Under the pieces are notes generated by a model. The model did not search any database and was not told where the DNA came from. It saw nothing but the letters and a program-made list of their open reading frames with translations. A DNA stretch of 41,396 bases from Algoriella xinjiangensis (lineage in GTDB: Bacteria > Bacteroidota > Bacteroidia > Flavobacteriales > Weeksellaceae): the NCBI RefSeq assembly GCF_900115015.1, contig NZ_FOUZ01000018.1, positions 1 through 41,396 of the forward strand, in the 5' to 3' direction. The position numbers and the translations under genes are program-made. Shown here piece by piece: positions 15,083 through 23,817 of this stretch; position 1 is the first letter of the stretch; every line of letters begins with the position of its first letter.

Positions 15083-17470
15083 TTAGAAACCTACTCCACC
15101 ACCATTGCTTTCAGTTTTGTTTTGCTGAGCATCTGCACGGTTACGAACTTTTCCTCCGAAATTATATGTAAATCCGATGTTCATTGTTTGTGCTTCCCAA
15201 CGGAATTTTCCTGAACCTCTATCTGGTGTGTACATTTCTAAACGTCCATAAAATGTTCTGAAAATATCACTTACACGAGCGCTTAAACTTGCTTTTCCAC
15301 CCATAAATGTATAACGAGCGCCTAAATCCATTCGCCACATGTCCTGCATTTCTCCTTGGATAAATCTATATTTACCTTGGTACATAAAGAAATGTTGTAA
15401 ACTAATTACTTTCGTTAATTTGAATGTATTGTTCATACGTGCAGTTAATCGATTAGCATCCATTTCTATTAATTCTGTTTCTTGTTGCACAACCATTGTG
15501 TTGTGTGTGTAATCTCCACTAATATTAGTTGACCACCATTTTGTAGGCACAAGGTTAAAACTTAATTCAAATCCGTATGCATTTACTTTATCGTAGTTTT
15601 CATAATTCTGAATGTATGCACCGATTACTTCTTCATTTCTTAAAACATTTCTGAAGATATTATCTTTTATTTGTCTGTAAAATACATTAGCTGAGATAGA
15701 GTTCTTGTCAAAACGCTGTAAATAACCTACTTCGTAATTATCTGTATATTCAGGTTTTAAATTAGGATTACCTACACTCGACATCAATGGAGTTGACCAT
15801 TCTGGCACAGGAGATAATTGATTAATTCCTGGACGATCAATTCGGCGGCTATAGTTTAACGAGACTTGTCCTTTCTCTGTTACATCATACGTCAAGAAAG
15901 CAGATGGGAAGAAATCTAATTTTTCATTATCTAATTTTCTTTTTACAGTTACATTGACAGTATAATCTCCCGAATCTTTAAATTGTTCTGCACGTAAACC
16001 TAATTGCATTCCAAATTTTCCGAATTTTTGACCATAGTTTACATACGCTGAAAAGAAATCTCGTGTGAAATTAAAATCTGTACTCGGATCATATAATTGC
16101 CCTTCTACAGTAATTCTTCTGTCTGTTAACATATCACTGTCCGAATTCTCTCTTCTAAATTGCAAACCAGCTTCTATTTTTCCACCATCCTTTATTTGAT
16201 TCGTATAATCTAAATTTACACGTGTATTATCAGTTATTGGCAATCTATCCTCATAATATTTTTCCTTCTTAGGATAAAAGTTTAACATATCTCTATCATC
16301 AGGATCTTTAGATTTTGAGAAAAAAACATCTAAAACTAAATTATGATCGGCATGATCAAATTCTCGTTTTAAGTTTAAACTATAATCTTGACTTTTCCAA
16401 TCTCCAGAAAATTCAGAACTATTTGGATATAATATATTCGTATTATTATCTCTCACATCAGAATTAATACTTCCTGATCCTTTTCCAAACCATTGATTCG
16501 TATAAAGGGTTAATGCGGTTTTATCATCAATAAACCAATCAAAACCAAGTTTAGCTGATTGGTTTTCATTTTTGTTTAAAATATCAATTCCTGACCAAAG
16601 ATTTGTATTGTAATTGTCTAAACCTCCATGAAATTCATTTGGACGTTTATTATAACTATATGTCCCAAAAATATTAAAAGAACCTGTGTTAACGTTTGCC
16701 GTTAATGAATTATTGAAACGACTTCTTTTTCCTTGTTCGTAACCTGTACTTAATGCAATATTATAACCTTTCTTTTGACCTTTTACCATTACAATATTGA
16801 TAATACCAGATTTACCGTCTGCTTCGTATTTTGCAGATGGATTCGTTATAATTTCAACACTTTTTATTTGGTTAGATGGAATTTGTTTTAACACTTGCGA
16901 AGCTGATAAAGAAGATGGCTTACCATCAATATAAATCTTTACATTTTCGTTTCCTCTCAACGATAATTCCCCTGTTTGTTGATCTACGTTTACAGACGGA
17001 ATATTATTTAGTACCGCAGCTGCATCAGCACCAGCACTTACCAAATCATTTCCGATTTCTACAACACGTTTATCAATTTCATTACGATATTGTGAAACTT
17101 CTGCACGCACAAAAGCACCTTTTAATTCGACAACATCAGTTGGTGCAACTTCTAAAACAATATTTCCAAGGTCTAATTCGCCTCCTTTTACTTCTGCAAC
17201 TGTTTCCGATTGTTTGTACCCAAATTCTGTAATTACCAAACGATATTTACCGTCTTCTAAATCTAGAATTTCAAACGTTCCGTTTTCATTTGCATAAATT
17301 TCATCAAATAATTCTTTTGAATCTGCTTTATAAATTTGAATTGCAGCCATACCAACTGCTTCATTTTTTGCATTCTCAATCTTTCCTTTCACAGGATGAT
17401 GTTCCTGTGCAAATCCGTAAATAGAGCAAACGGAGAAAAGAATAGCTAGTGTAATTTTGTTCAATTTCAT
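15083..17470 (-). CDS. TonB-dependent receptor-type outer membrane beta-barrel protein
   Basis: A 795-residue outer-membrane protein. A signal peptide ends near FAQ (residue 22), followed by a carboxypeptidase-regulatory-like Ig-fold domain (about 27-110), a short plug-like domain (about 115-230, with ADAAAVLNNIPSVNVD and IYIDGKPSS) and a long barrel of the OMP_b-brl_3 kind with alternating aromatic strands (YSRRIDRPGINQLSP, NPNLKPEYTDNYEVGY). No SusD partner is adjacent, so it is not a classic polysaccharide pair; peptide, metal or other ligand uptake is possible. It is monocistronic, convergent with the symporter. Confidence 0.88.
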   Translation of the reverse strand: MKLNKITLAILFSVCSIYGFAQEHHPVKGKIENAKNEAVGMAAIQIYKADSKELFDEIYANENGTFEILDLEDGKYRLVITEFGYKQSETVAEVKGGELDLGNIVLEVAPTDVVELKGAFVRAEVSQYRNEIDKRVVEIGNDLVSAGADAAAVLNNIPSVNVDQQTGELSLRGNENVKIYIDGKPSSLSASQVLKQIPSNQIKSVEIITNPSAKYEADGKSGIINIVMVKGQKKGYNIALSTGYEQGKRSRFNNSLTANVNTGSFNIFGTYSYNKRPNEFHGGLDNYNTNLWSGIDILNKNENQSAKLGFDWFIDDKTALTLYTNQWFGKGSGSINSDVRDNNTNILYPNSSEFSGDWKSQDYSLNLKREFDHADHNLVLDVFFSKSKDPDDRDMLNFYPKKEKYYEDRLPITDNTRVNLDYTNQIKDGGKIEAGLQFRRENSDSDMLTDRRITVEGQLYDPSTDFNFTRDFFSAYVNYGQKFGKFGMQLGLRAEQFKDSGDYTVNVTVKRKLDNEKLDFFPSAFLTYDVTEKGQVSLNYSRRIDRPGINQLSPVPEWSTPLMSSVGNPNLKPEYTDNYEVGYLQRFDKNSISANVFYRQIKDNIFRNVLRNEEVIGAYIQNYENYDKVNAYGFELSFNLVPTKWWSTNISGDYTHNTMVVQQETELIEMDANRLTARMNNTFKLTKVISLQHFFMYQGKYRFIQGEMQDMWRMDLGARYTFMGGKASLSARVSDIFRTFYGRLEMYTPDRGSGKFRWEAQTMNIGFTYNFGGKVRNRADAQQNKTESNGGGVGF

Positions 17471-17657
17471 GTTTTATATTTTTAAAAGGTACTATGCTTT
17501 ACATAATACACATTCACAATAATCTTTATTTTACCTATAAGACGACAAAAAATATATTTTGTTACAAGAAATTTAAAAAAAGTTTAAAATTTTATTTACT
17601 CGACTGAAAAACCTATTTTTATGACTCAAAAATTATTAACAATAAAACCTCTAAAAT

Positions 17658-18422
17658 TTGAATTCAATTGTCATATTAGGAGCGGGAAATGTTGCATTTC
17701 ATTTAACTCGTGCATTGATTGAAAACACATTAAATGTTCGACAAATATTCAATAGAACATTAGAAAAAGCTAGGGAAATTGGAGAAGCAAATCGTATATC
17801 TTATACCGATAAAATCTCTGAAATAGAGAAAGCCGATCTTTATATTATTGCTTGCGCGGATAGTGGTATCGAAGAATTTTCACATTACATTCCTTTTGAT
17901 GATGTTTTGGTTGTACACACTTCGGGTTCGTCGCCAATGTCTGTTTTAAAAGGAGATTATCGCAAAGGAGTTTTGTATCCGTTACAAACTTTTTCAAAAG
18001 AAAGAACGCTTCGTTACGATAATATTCCGTTTTTTCTCGAAGCAGAAGATCCAAATGATTTAAAAAGATTAAATGATCTTGCAAATCGTATTTCAAACGA
18101 AGTACATCAATTAGATTTTGCGGGTCGTATGCAAGTTCACATGACGGGTGTTTGGGCAAATAATTTTGTCAATCATTTATATTATATCGCAGGAGATATT
18201 TGCGAAAAAAATAATCTTCCGTTTGATGTTTTATTGCCTTTGATACAAGAAACAGCAAATAAAGTGATTGAAATGAGTCCTAAAGACGCACAAACAGGAC
18301 CAGCAAAACGCGGAGATCAAGTAATTATAAATCGTCATTTAGAGGCATTAGAAGACGATTCGAGATTATTACAGATTTACCAAATTTTGACCGATTCAAT
18401 AAAAAGAGTTTACGAAAAATGA
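17658..18422 (+). CDS. Rossmann-like / DUF2520 domain protein
   Basis: A 254-residue predicted NAD(P)-binding protein. The N-terminal Rossmann motif GAGNVAFHL begins at residue 8, followed by an F420/NADP oxidoreductase-like domain (to about 120) and the helical DUF2520 domain (about 125-250, with HMTGVWANNFVNHLYYIA). The start must be the TTG at 17658: a TAA lies one codon upstream of it and the first strand of the fold follows at once. The stop overlaps the start of the kdsC-like gene (ATGA). The family is often annotated as a reductase, but its substrate is unknown. Confidence 0.88.
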   Translation: MNSIVILGAGNVAFHLTRALIENTLNVRQIFNRTLEKAREIGEANRISYTDKISEIEKADLYIIACADSGIEEFSHYIPFDDVLVVHTSGSSPMSVLKGDYRKGVLYPLQTFSKERTLRYDNIPFFLEAEDPNDLKRLNDLANRISNEVHQLDFAGRMQVHMTGVWANNFVNHLYYIAGDICEKNNLPFDVLLPLIQETANKVIEMSPKDAQTGPAKRGDQVIINRHLEALEDDSRLLQIYQILTDSIKRVYEK

Positions 18423-18946
18423 TGAGTTATAAAGAAAAACTGAATAACATAAAAACGGTTATTCTTGATGTAGATGGAGTTTTAACAGACGGAAATTTAA
18501 TTTTATTACCGACTGGAGAAATGGTGAGAACTATGAATACGCGCGATGGTTATGCAATGCAATTAGCCATTAAGCAAGGAATTAAAATTGCAGTAATTAC
18601 GGGCGGACGAGACGAAGCAGTTGTTAATCGTCTAAAATATTTGGGATTAACAGATATCTATGTTAATAAAAGTGATAAAGTAGATGCTTTTCAAGATTTA
18701 CTTTTTTCGTACGGATTAGATCCCGACGAAATTGCTTATATGGGCGATGATTATCCTGATTTAGCGGTAATGAGCTTGGTTGGTTTGGCATGTTGTCCAA
18801 ATGATGCTTGCATGGATGTTCGTAAAGCGTCCGAATATATTTCGCCAGAAAATGGTGGAAAAGGTTGCGTTCGCGATTTATTAGAACAAATCTTAAAAGT
18901 GCAAAATAAATGGTATAATACAGAAGAAGAAATTGCTTCTGTTTAA
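18419..18946 (+). CDS. kdsC: KdsC-like HAD phosphatase (KDO 8-phosphate phosphatase family)
   Basis: A 175-residue HAD hydrolase without a cap domain, as in tetrameric KdsC, which makes 3-deoxy-D-manno-octulosonate for lipopolysaccharide core. Motif I is DVDGVLTDG with nucleophile Asp17 and Asp19, motif II is the Thr in VITGG, the conserved Lys is in YVNKSDK, and motif III is GDDYPDL. Either of two adjacent ATGs (18419 or 18422) may be used. It overlaps the DUF2520 gene by 4 bases and is followed by maf after 11 bases. Substrate choice between KDO-8-P and a related sugar acid is inferred. Confidence 0.88.
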   Translation: MMSYKEKLNNIKTVILDVDGVLTDGNLILLPTGEMVRTMNTRDGYAMQLAIKQGIKIAVITGGRDEAVVNRLKYLGLTDIYVNKSDKVDAFQDLLFSYGLDPDEIAYMGDDYPDLAVMSLVGLACCPNDACMDVRKASEYISPENGGKGCVRDLLEQILKVQNKWYNTEEEIASV

Positions 18947-18957
18947 AAAGAATTGAA

Positions 18958-19542
18958 ATGTTATTAACAGAAAAATTTAGAGATACCAATATTATTTTGG
19001 CGTCACAATCGCCTCGTAGAAAAGAATTATTAGCTGGTTTAGGATTATCATTTTCGACAATTTCATTAGATATTGATGAAACTTTTGACCGTGATATTTA
19101 TAAAGCAGAAAAAATTACCGAATTACTTTCTGCCAAAAAAGCACAAGCTTATACTGCAATTCAACCAAATGATTTAATCATCACATCAGATACAACAGTT
19201 TGGGTTGATGGCGAATCGTTAGAAAAAGCAGAAAATAGAGAAGAAGCGTACGAAATGATTAAAAAATTGAGTGGAAAAACGCATTCAGTTTATACTTCTG
19301 TAACAATTAGAACAATTGATAAAGAGAAAACATTTTCGGATGAAACTTTGGTTACTTTTTCTGATTTAAGCGACGAAGAAATTTATTTTTATATCGATAA
19401 TTATAAACCTTATGACAAAGCTGGCGCTTATGGCGTACAAGAATGGATTGGTTACATTGGTGTCGAAAATATGAATGGTAGCTATTTTAACGTGATGGGA
19501 TTACCAACGCATAAGCTTTACCAAGAATTAAAAAATTTATAA
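18958..19542 (+). CDS. maf: Maf family nucleotide pyrophosphatase
   Basis: Hydrolyses non-canonical or modified nucleoside triphosphates to monophosphates (dTTP/UTP-type subfamily judging by general resemblance only). The 194-residue protein has the substrate loop ASQSPRRKELL near the start, SDTTVWVDGE with a catalytic Asp, KKLSGKTHSVYT and the late DKAGAYGVQ segment, all typical of Maf. It is the third gene of the DUF2520-kdsC-maf unit and is closed by a terminator. Confidence 0.94.
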   Translation: MLLTEKFRDTNIILASQSPRRKELLAGLGLSFSTISLDIDETFDRDIYKAEKITELLSAKKAQAYTAIQPNDLIITSDTTVWVDGESLEKAENREEAYEMIKKLSGKTHSVYTSVTIRTIDKEKTFSDETLVTFSDLSDEEIYFYIDNYKPYDKAGAYGVQEWIGYIGVENMNGSYFNVMGLPTHKLYQELKNL

Positions 19543-19547
19543 TATTT

Positions 19548-19572
19548 AATCCAGCTTCGGCTGGATTTTTTG
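19548..19572 (+). terminator. terminator of the maf unit
   Basis: AATCCAGC and GCTGGATT form an 8-bp stem with a TTCG tetraloop (19548-19567), followed by T run. Confidence 0.88.
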
Positions 19573-19597
19573 TTTTTATTAAACTTTAGAGATAATG

Positions 19598-19734
19598 CGA
19601 TTCTGAAACAAGTTCTGAATGATGTACGAATTGTCAAGCTGAATTTAGTTCAGCTTCTCATAAAGTTTTAAGATTCCTTGATAAACTCCGAATGACATTT
19701 AACTTATTGTCATTCTGAATGAAATGAAGAATCT
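19598..19734. repeat. cluster of degenerate palindromic intergenic repeats
   Basis: Four related elements lie here. 19599-19623 (ATTCTGAA...) is a diverged copy of the element at 1517-1541. At 19634-19656 AAGCTGAA and TTCAGCTT form a perfect 8-bp stem around TTTAG. At 19671-19696 and 19709-19734 two 26-base elements are arranged head to head as imperfect inverted copies (AGATTC...GAATGAC and GTCATTC...GAATCT). The arrangement recalls bacterial BIME/REP mosaics. The rest of the 240-base gap holds only the nadD promoter. Confidence 0.65.
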
Positions 19735-19755
19735 AAAAGCAATAAATAATTCCGA

Positions 19756-19787
19756 TTGATAAAACTTTATTAATTATTGTATTTTTG
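19756..19787 (+). promoter_or_regulatory. nadD promoter
   Basis: TTG at 19756-19758, a 21-base spacer and the exact -7 element TATTTTTG at 19780-19787. The leader is about 15 bases to the ATG at 19809. Confidence 0.6.
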
Positions 19788-19808
19788 TTGTTCATAAAAA
19801 TCAATTCT

Positions 19809-20375
19809 ATGAAGATCGGTTTATATTTTGGATCTTTTAATCCTATTCATGTCGGGCATTTAATTATTGCAAATCATTTTCAACAATTCACAGATTTGGA
19901 CCAAGTTTGGTTGGTCGTTTCGCCTCAAAATCCGTTAAAGAAAAAGAGTTCTTTGGCTAATGAATATGATCGATTAGAAATGGTTGAATTAGCGATAAAA
20001 GATTACCCAAATCTTAGAGTTTCTAATATAGAATTTACGCTTCCAAAACCGTCTTATACCATTGATACCTTAGTTTATTTGAAAGAAAAATATACCGAAC
20101 ACAATTTTTCTTTGATAATGGGTTCTGATAATTTAGATGGAATTTCGAAATGGAAAAATGCTGATATTTTGATGCGCGATTATAAATTATATGTTTATCC
20201 GCGACCTGGTTATTCTCAAAATGAAAACTTGGATAATGTAGAAATGGTAGAAGCACCTTTGATGGAAATTTCTTCAACTTTTATCAGAAATTCAATCAAA
20301 GAAGGTAAAAATATCAAACCAATGTTGCCTCCTAAAGTTTGGGAATATTTGGACGGAAGTAATTTGTATAAATAA
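19809..20375 (+). CDS. nadD: nicotinate-nucleotide adenylyltransferase
   Basis: Adenylates nicotinate mononucleotide to deamido-NAD in NAD synthesis. The 188-residue protein has GSFNPIHVGH at the start (the HxGH nucleotidyltransferase signature), a central MGSDNLDGISKW segment and the late ISSTFIRNSI signature. ATG 19809 is preferred over TTG 19785, as the TTG lies inside the -7 element and the family begins just before the GSFNP motif. A GNAT gene follows after 15 bases and is probably co-transcribed. Confidence 0.95.
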   Translation: MKIGLYFGSFNPIHVGHLIIANHFQQFTDLDQVWLVVSPQNPLKKKSSLANEYDRLEMVELAIKDYPNLRVSNIEFTLPKPSYTIDTLVYLKEKYTEHNFSLIMGSDNLDGISKWKNADILMRDYKLYVYPRPGYSQNENLDNVEMVEAPLMEISSTFIRNSIKEGKNIKPMLPPKVWEYLDGSNLYK

Positions 20376-20390
20376 GCTAAAATCTATAAA

Positions 20391-20840
20391 ATGATAAAAC
20401 AAGCAACTTTACACGATATCGATAAATTGACACCTCTTTTTGATGCATATCGTCAATTTTATCATAAACAATCTGACCTTGATGCAGCGAAAGATTTTTT
20501 AGAAGCACGAATAGAAAATAATGAATCGGTTATTTATATTGCAACAAATGAGCTGGATCATTTTGTAGGATTTGTACAATTGTTTCCTTCATTTTCATCA
20601 ACGCGATTAAAACGTTTTTGGGTTCTGAATGATTTATTTGTTTGCAAAGAATTTAGAGGAAATGGCTATTCGAGAGAGTTAATTGAGCATGCAAAACAAT
20701 TGTGTTATGCAACAGATGCGTGCGGAATGTTATTAGAAACTAGCGTGATGAACGAAATTGGAAATAATTTATATCCTTCTTCTGGTTTTCAATTACGTGA
20801 TGATGCTAATTTTTATGAATGGGAAACTCAACCAAATTGA
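20391..20840 (+). CDS. GNAT family N-acetyltransferase
   Basis: A 149-residue acetyl-CoA-dependent acyltransferase. The fold is marked by GFVQLFPSFS (beta 4 at about 57-66), NDLFVCKEFRGNGYSREL with the acetyl-CoA pyrophosphate loop RGNGYS (about 85-90) and the late LYPSSGFQ segment. The substrate cannot be predicted. It follows nadD closely, and its last 13 bases overlap the end of the convergent DUF3820 gene, so transcripts from the two strands must overlap here. Confidence 0.88.
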   Translation: MIKQATLHDIDKLTPLFDAYRQFYHKQSDLDAAKDFLEARIENNESVIYIATNELDHFVGFVQLFPSFSSTRLKRFWVLNDLFVCKEFRGNGYSRELIEHAKQLCYATDACGMLLETSVMNEIGNNLYPSSGFQLRDDANFYEWETQPN

Positions 20841-21058
20841 CGTTTTAATTCATAAATAATTTCCTCTAAACCGTTTAATTTTATTTCATAAACAGTAGAA
20901 AGTTGTACGCCTAATTTACCTGTCGGAAATCCACCTTTTCCTACAAACCATTCAAGATAAGAAACAGGTAAATCGCACAACAAACGCCCTTCGTATTTTC
21001 CGAAAGGCATTTTTGTTGTGACAATTTCTTTTAATATTTCGGGACGAAATCCTTCCAT
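20828..21058 (-). CDS. DUF3820 family protein
   Basis: A 76-residue cytoplasmic protein with the DUF3820 core MPFGKYEGRLLCDLPVSYL followed by EWFVGKGGFPTGKLG. Members are small and uncharacterised; the motif also appears in nuclease-related proteins. Its ATG overlaps the TAA of the rhodanese gene (TAATG at 21058), so translation is probably coupled. It ends inside the convergent GNAT gene. Confidence 0.85.
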   Translation of the reverse strand: MEGFRPEILKEIVTTKMPFGKYEGRLLCDLPVSYLEWFVGKGGFPTGKLGVQLSTVYEIKLNGLEEIIYELKRQFG

Positions 21059-21471
21059 TATTTTGTTACAGTTCCTTTGTAAGTCGACATTCCGTCTTTA
21101 AAATTCTTCGCATTTTTGAAGCCTTTTTCTTGCATTTTTTCTGTTGCAAGTTTTGCTCTAACGCCAGATTTACAATAGATATAATAATTTTTCTTCGTAT
21201 CTAATTTAGAAATCTCCTCAGTAAAATTAGGATTCTTAACATCTATATTTGTTGCTCCAGCCACGTGTCCTTCCGCAAATTCTTCTGGTGTGCGAACGTC
21301 TAACAAAACGTTTTTCTTGTTCTTAAAATTTATTTCAGATACATTATCCAAAGTAGACATTGTTTCTTCTACACGTGCGTGTTTACCTTCAGTATTTGCA
21401 ACTTGTTGCGCACAAGAACCTAAAAATAAAGTTCCTGTTAACATGATGATACCTGCTATTTTATTTCCCAT
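21058..21471 (-). CDS. rhodanese-like domain lipoprotein
   Basis: A 137-residue exported lipoprotein: signal peptide with lipobox LFLGSC (Cys20), a short linker and a single rhodanese domain from about residue 40. The domain shows LLDVRTPEEFAEGHVAGATNI (56-76) and the active-site loop YCKSGVR with Cys100. Rhodaneses carry persulfide sulfur; a periplasmic lipoprotein form may handle sulfane sulfur or act as a thiol relay. Its start overlaps the end of pth by 11 bases, and its stop overlaps the DUF3820 start. Confidence 0.9.
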   Translation of the reverse strand: MGNKIAGIIMLTGTLFLGSCAQQVANTEGKHARVEETMSTLDNVSEINFKNKKNVLLDVRTPEEFAEGHVAGATNIDVKNPNFTEEISKLDTKKNYYIYCKSGVRAKLATEKMQEKGFKNAKNFKDGMSTYKGTVTK

Positions 21472-22027
21472 TATATTGATTCATTGTATTAATTAATCCC
21501 TGAAAAACAAACGATAAAGCTGCATCTGCTGCTAAATTTAATCGTTCATTCATAGTTGCCATTTCATTTTCTGACCATTCGCCTAAAACATAATCCACTT
21601 GTTTTCCTTCAGAAAACTCATTTCCTACACCAAAACGAAGACGCGCATAATTTTGACCACCAACTTTATTCTGTATATCCTTTAAACCATTATGTCCGCC
21701 ATCACTTCCTTTTCCTCGCATACGAATTGTTCCGAATGGTAGATTTAAATCATCTGTAATGACAAAAATATTTTCTAGTGCAATATTTTCTTTTTTCATC
21801 CAAAAACGTACTGCATCACCACTCAAATTCATGTAAGTATTCGGTTTTAAAAGTGTTACCGGACGTGCTTTGTATTTAAATTGTGCAATTTCACCAAAAT
21901 TTGAAGGTCCAAATTTTGCATCAACTTTTTTAGCGATTTCTTCAACCACTTTAAAACCAATATTATGACGTGTATTTTCGTATTGAGTACCTATATTTCC
22001 TAGCCCAATAATAAGATATTTTTGCAT
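21461..22027 (-). CDS. pth: peptidyl-tRNA hydrolase
   Basis: Releases peptides from tRNA that dissociated during translation; essential in most bacteria. The 188-residue protein has LIIGLGNIG at the N-terminus, NTRHNIGF with catalytic His21, PNTYMNLSG and DDLNLPFGTIRMRGKGSDGGHNG in the expected order. It is the first gene of a tightly overlapping pth-rhodanese-DUF3820 set. The exact -7 element TAATTTTG lies 4 bases before its ATG, suggesting a leaderless mRNA. Confidence 0.96.
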   Translation of the reverse strand: MQKYLIIGLGNIGTQYENTRHNIGFKVVEEIAKKVDAKFGPSNFGEIAQFKYKARPVTLLKPNTYMNLSGDAVRFWMKKENIALENIFVITDDLNLPFGTIRMRGKGSDGGHNGLKDIQNKVGGQNYARLRFGVGNEFSEGKQVDYVLGEWSENEMATMNERLNLAADAALSFVFQGLINTMNQYNGK

Positions 22028-22031
22028 GTAA

Positions 22032-22039
22032 CAAAATTA
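22032..22039 (-). promoter_or_regulatory. pth promoter -7 element
   Basis: On the minus strand TAATTTTG (22039-22032) is an exact TAnnTTTG only 4 bases from the pth ATG at 22027. Confidence 0.55.
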
Positions 22040-22136
22040 CATTTTTTTGTAATGATTAGAAATAAATCTTTAAATTCGTTTTAAAATCTACTAAATTGGT
22101 ATAGATTTTGAAAAGTAAGAATTCGATAGATTAAAA

Positions 22137-22652
22137 ATGAAAAGAATAATTAGCGTTTTAATATTATTTTTAGGATTAAATGTTTTTGCACAAAATATTC
22201 CTAAAATAATGAAGACTGAATTTCCTGAAGTTGCTTTGCAAGATACTTTAATTACTTCGGATGGAGATTCGGTTACAATAAAAGAAGTTTTTTCTAACTA
22301 TAAAGGAAAAATTGTTTTGGTTGATTTGTGGGCAACATGGTGTGGAGATTGTATAAAAAATATACCTGCTCTGAAAACTTTACACGAAAAAAACCCAGAT
22401 GTAGAATTTGTTTATCTTTCGATGGATAAAACACCCGAAGCGTGGAAAAACGGGATTGAAAAATATAACATTGTAGGTCAACACTTTTACATGGGAAATA
22501 ACTGGAAAGGCGCTTTTGGCACAAGTATTGATTTAAATTGGATACCAAGATATCTCGTGCTTAACCAAGAAGGAAAAATTGCAGATTATTATAGTGTAAA
22601 GGCTGATGATCCGAAAGTGCAAGAGACAATTAATAGTTTAAGAAAGAAATAG
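22137..22652 (+). CDS. TlpA-like thioredoxin-fold disulfide reductase
   Basis: A 171-residue exported thioredoxin. The signal peptide ends near FAQ (residue 19). The thioredoxin domain contains VDLWATWCGDCIKNIPAL with the redox pair Cys69 and Cys72 (CGDC) and a later IPRYLVL cis-proline segment. Such proteins keep periplasmic thiols reduced, for instance during cytochrome c maturation, but no partner gene is adjacent. Monocistronic, with a clear terminator. Confidence 0.92.
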   Translation: MKRIISVLILFLGLNVFAQNIPKIMKTEFPEVALQDTLITSDGDSVTIKEVFSNYKGKIVLVDLWATWCGDCIKNIPALKTLHEKNPDVEFVYLSMDKTPEAWKNGIEKYNIVGQHFYMGNNWKGAFGTSIDLNWIPRYLVLNQEGKIADYYSVKADDPKVQETINSLRKK

Positions 22653-22670
22653 TTTATAGTTTACCAACTA

Positions 22671-22706
22671 AAAGGTGATTGAAATTGAAAAATCAATCAC
22701 CTTTTT
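22671..22706 (+). terminator. terminator of the TlpA-like gene
   Basis: AAAGGTGATTGA (22671-22682) pairs with TCAATCACCTTT (22693-22704) around a 10-base loop, followed by T run. Confidence 0.85.
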
Positions 22707-22836
22707 ATTTTTTTATTCATTATAAATCAATACTTTTAATAGAATCAATACAAATATTTTATAATTTAATGTAGACCATTTTTTGTATTAAACTTTTAAT
22801 TATTATTGCAAAGATTTTAATACCCTTTTTATATTT

Positions 22837-23817
22837 ATGAAAATATGCTTCGTTATGTACCCTTGGGACAAAGTAGAACCAGTTAAAGATTCTACTTTAC
22901 GTATGATTAAAGAATGTGTTAACCGTGGATTTGAAGTGTCCTATTTAACAAAAAACGATATCTCTATTGCCAAAGGTAAAGTTTTAGGAAAGTGCAAAAA
23001 ATTAATCACTAAAGACACTGAAGATTGTGTAGATTTTTATCACTCAATGCAATTTGAAAGTTCTATAAAAGATTTTACCGAATTTGATATGGTTTTTATG
23101 AGAGCTGATCCACCAATTGATCCGCTTTTATTAAACATGTTAGAGTTGATTGAAGACAAAGTATTTTTTGTCAATAAAATTTCGGGATTACGTAAGGCAA
23201 ACAATAAAATATATGCTGCATCTTTTGATGATGGCCAAGAAACTATTGTTCCACAAACGTTAATCACAAAAGATATTGACTTGATTAGATCATTTGTAGA
23301 AGAAAATAATTTTGATAAATTTATTGTAAAACCATTAGATGGTATGGGCGGAAAAGGTGTTATCCTTTTTGAACGTAACAACATGGGTAATTTATCATCT
23401 ATTTGCGATTTTTACATCAATCATACAGGTGCTTCACAACCTATTATTTGTCAAAATTATATAGAAGGTGCAGAAAAAGGTGATGTAAGAGCAATGGTTG
23501 TAAATGGCGAGCCAATTGGTGCTATTATGCGCGTACCGGCAGCTGGCGATCATCGTTCTAATATTTCGGCAGGTGGTTCTGCAATCAAACATGAAATGTC
23601 TGAATATGAGTTAGAACTTTGTCGTAAGATTGGGAAAAAACTAAATGAAGACGGTATTTATTTTTGCGGTGTAGACTTGATTAATGGTAAAATGGTCGAA
23701 CTAAATGTAGTAAGTCCTGGAGGAATCGTTCCTCACAATGAAGTAAATAATAACAAAGAAATGCAAGTTCAAGTAATTGACATGTTATTAGAAAAATATA
23801 AAGAATTTAGAGCATGA
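22837..23817 (+). CDS. gshB: glutathione-synthetase-like ATP-grasp ligase
   Basis: A 326-residue ATP-grasp enzyme homologous to prokaryotic glutathione synthetase, which joins glycine to gamma-glutamylcysteine. It shows an N-terminal MYPWDKVEPVKDST, the nucleotide loop KPLDGMGGKGV (165-175), MRVPAAGDHRSNISAGGSA (231-249) and the metal-binding VELNVVSPGG (287-296). No gshA lies in the window and bshC shows bacillithiol use, so the true substrate may not be gamma-glutamylcysteine. Its last codon overlaps the start of the amidohydrolase/QEGLA fusion (ATGA), indicating translational coupling. Its promoter is unclear; a weak TATTATTG lies at 22801. Confidence 0.88.
   Translation: MKICFVMYPWDKVEPVKDSTLRMIKECVNRGFEVSYLTKNDISIAKGKVLGKCKKLITKDTEDCVDFYHSMQFESSIKDFTEFDMVFMRADPPIDPLLLNMLELIEDKVFFVNKISGLRKANNKIYAASFDDGQETIVPQTLITKDIDLIRSFVEENNFDKFIVKPLDGMGGKGVILFERNNMGNLSSICDFYINHTGASQPIICQNYIEGAEKGDVRAMVVNGEPIGAIMRVPAAGDHRSNISAGGSAIKHEMSEYELELCRKIGKKLNEDGIYFCGVDLINGKMVELNVVSPGGIVPHNEVNNNKEMQVQVIDMLLEKYKEFRA

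Noticed and set aside
16876-17232. 118-residue plus-strand ORF inside the TonB-receptor-type gene
   Set aside because: Antisense shadow of a well-supported 795-residue gene; its His/Leu/Gln-rich composition is typical of an antisense frame.
15083-17470. SusC/SusD polysaccharide utilisation locus
   Set aside because: There is no SusD lipoprotein or glycoside hydrolase beside either receptor gene.
19598-19734. CRISPR array
   Set aside because: The repeats are degenerate, palindromic, unevenly spaced and too few; no cas genes are present.
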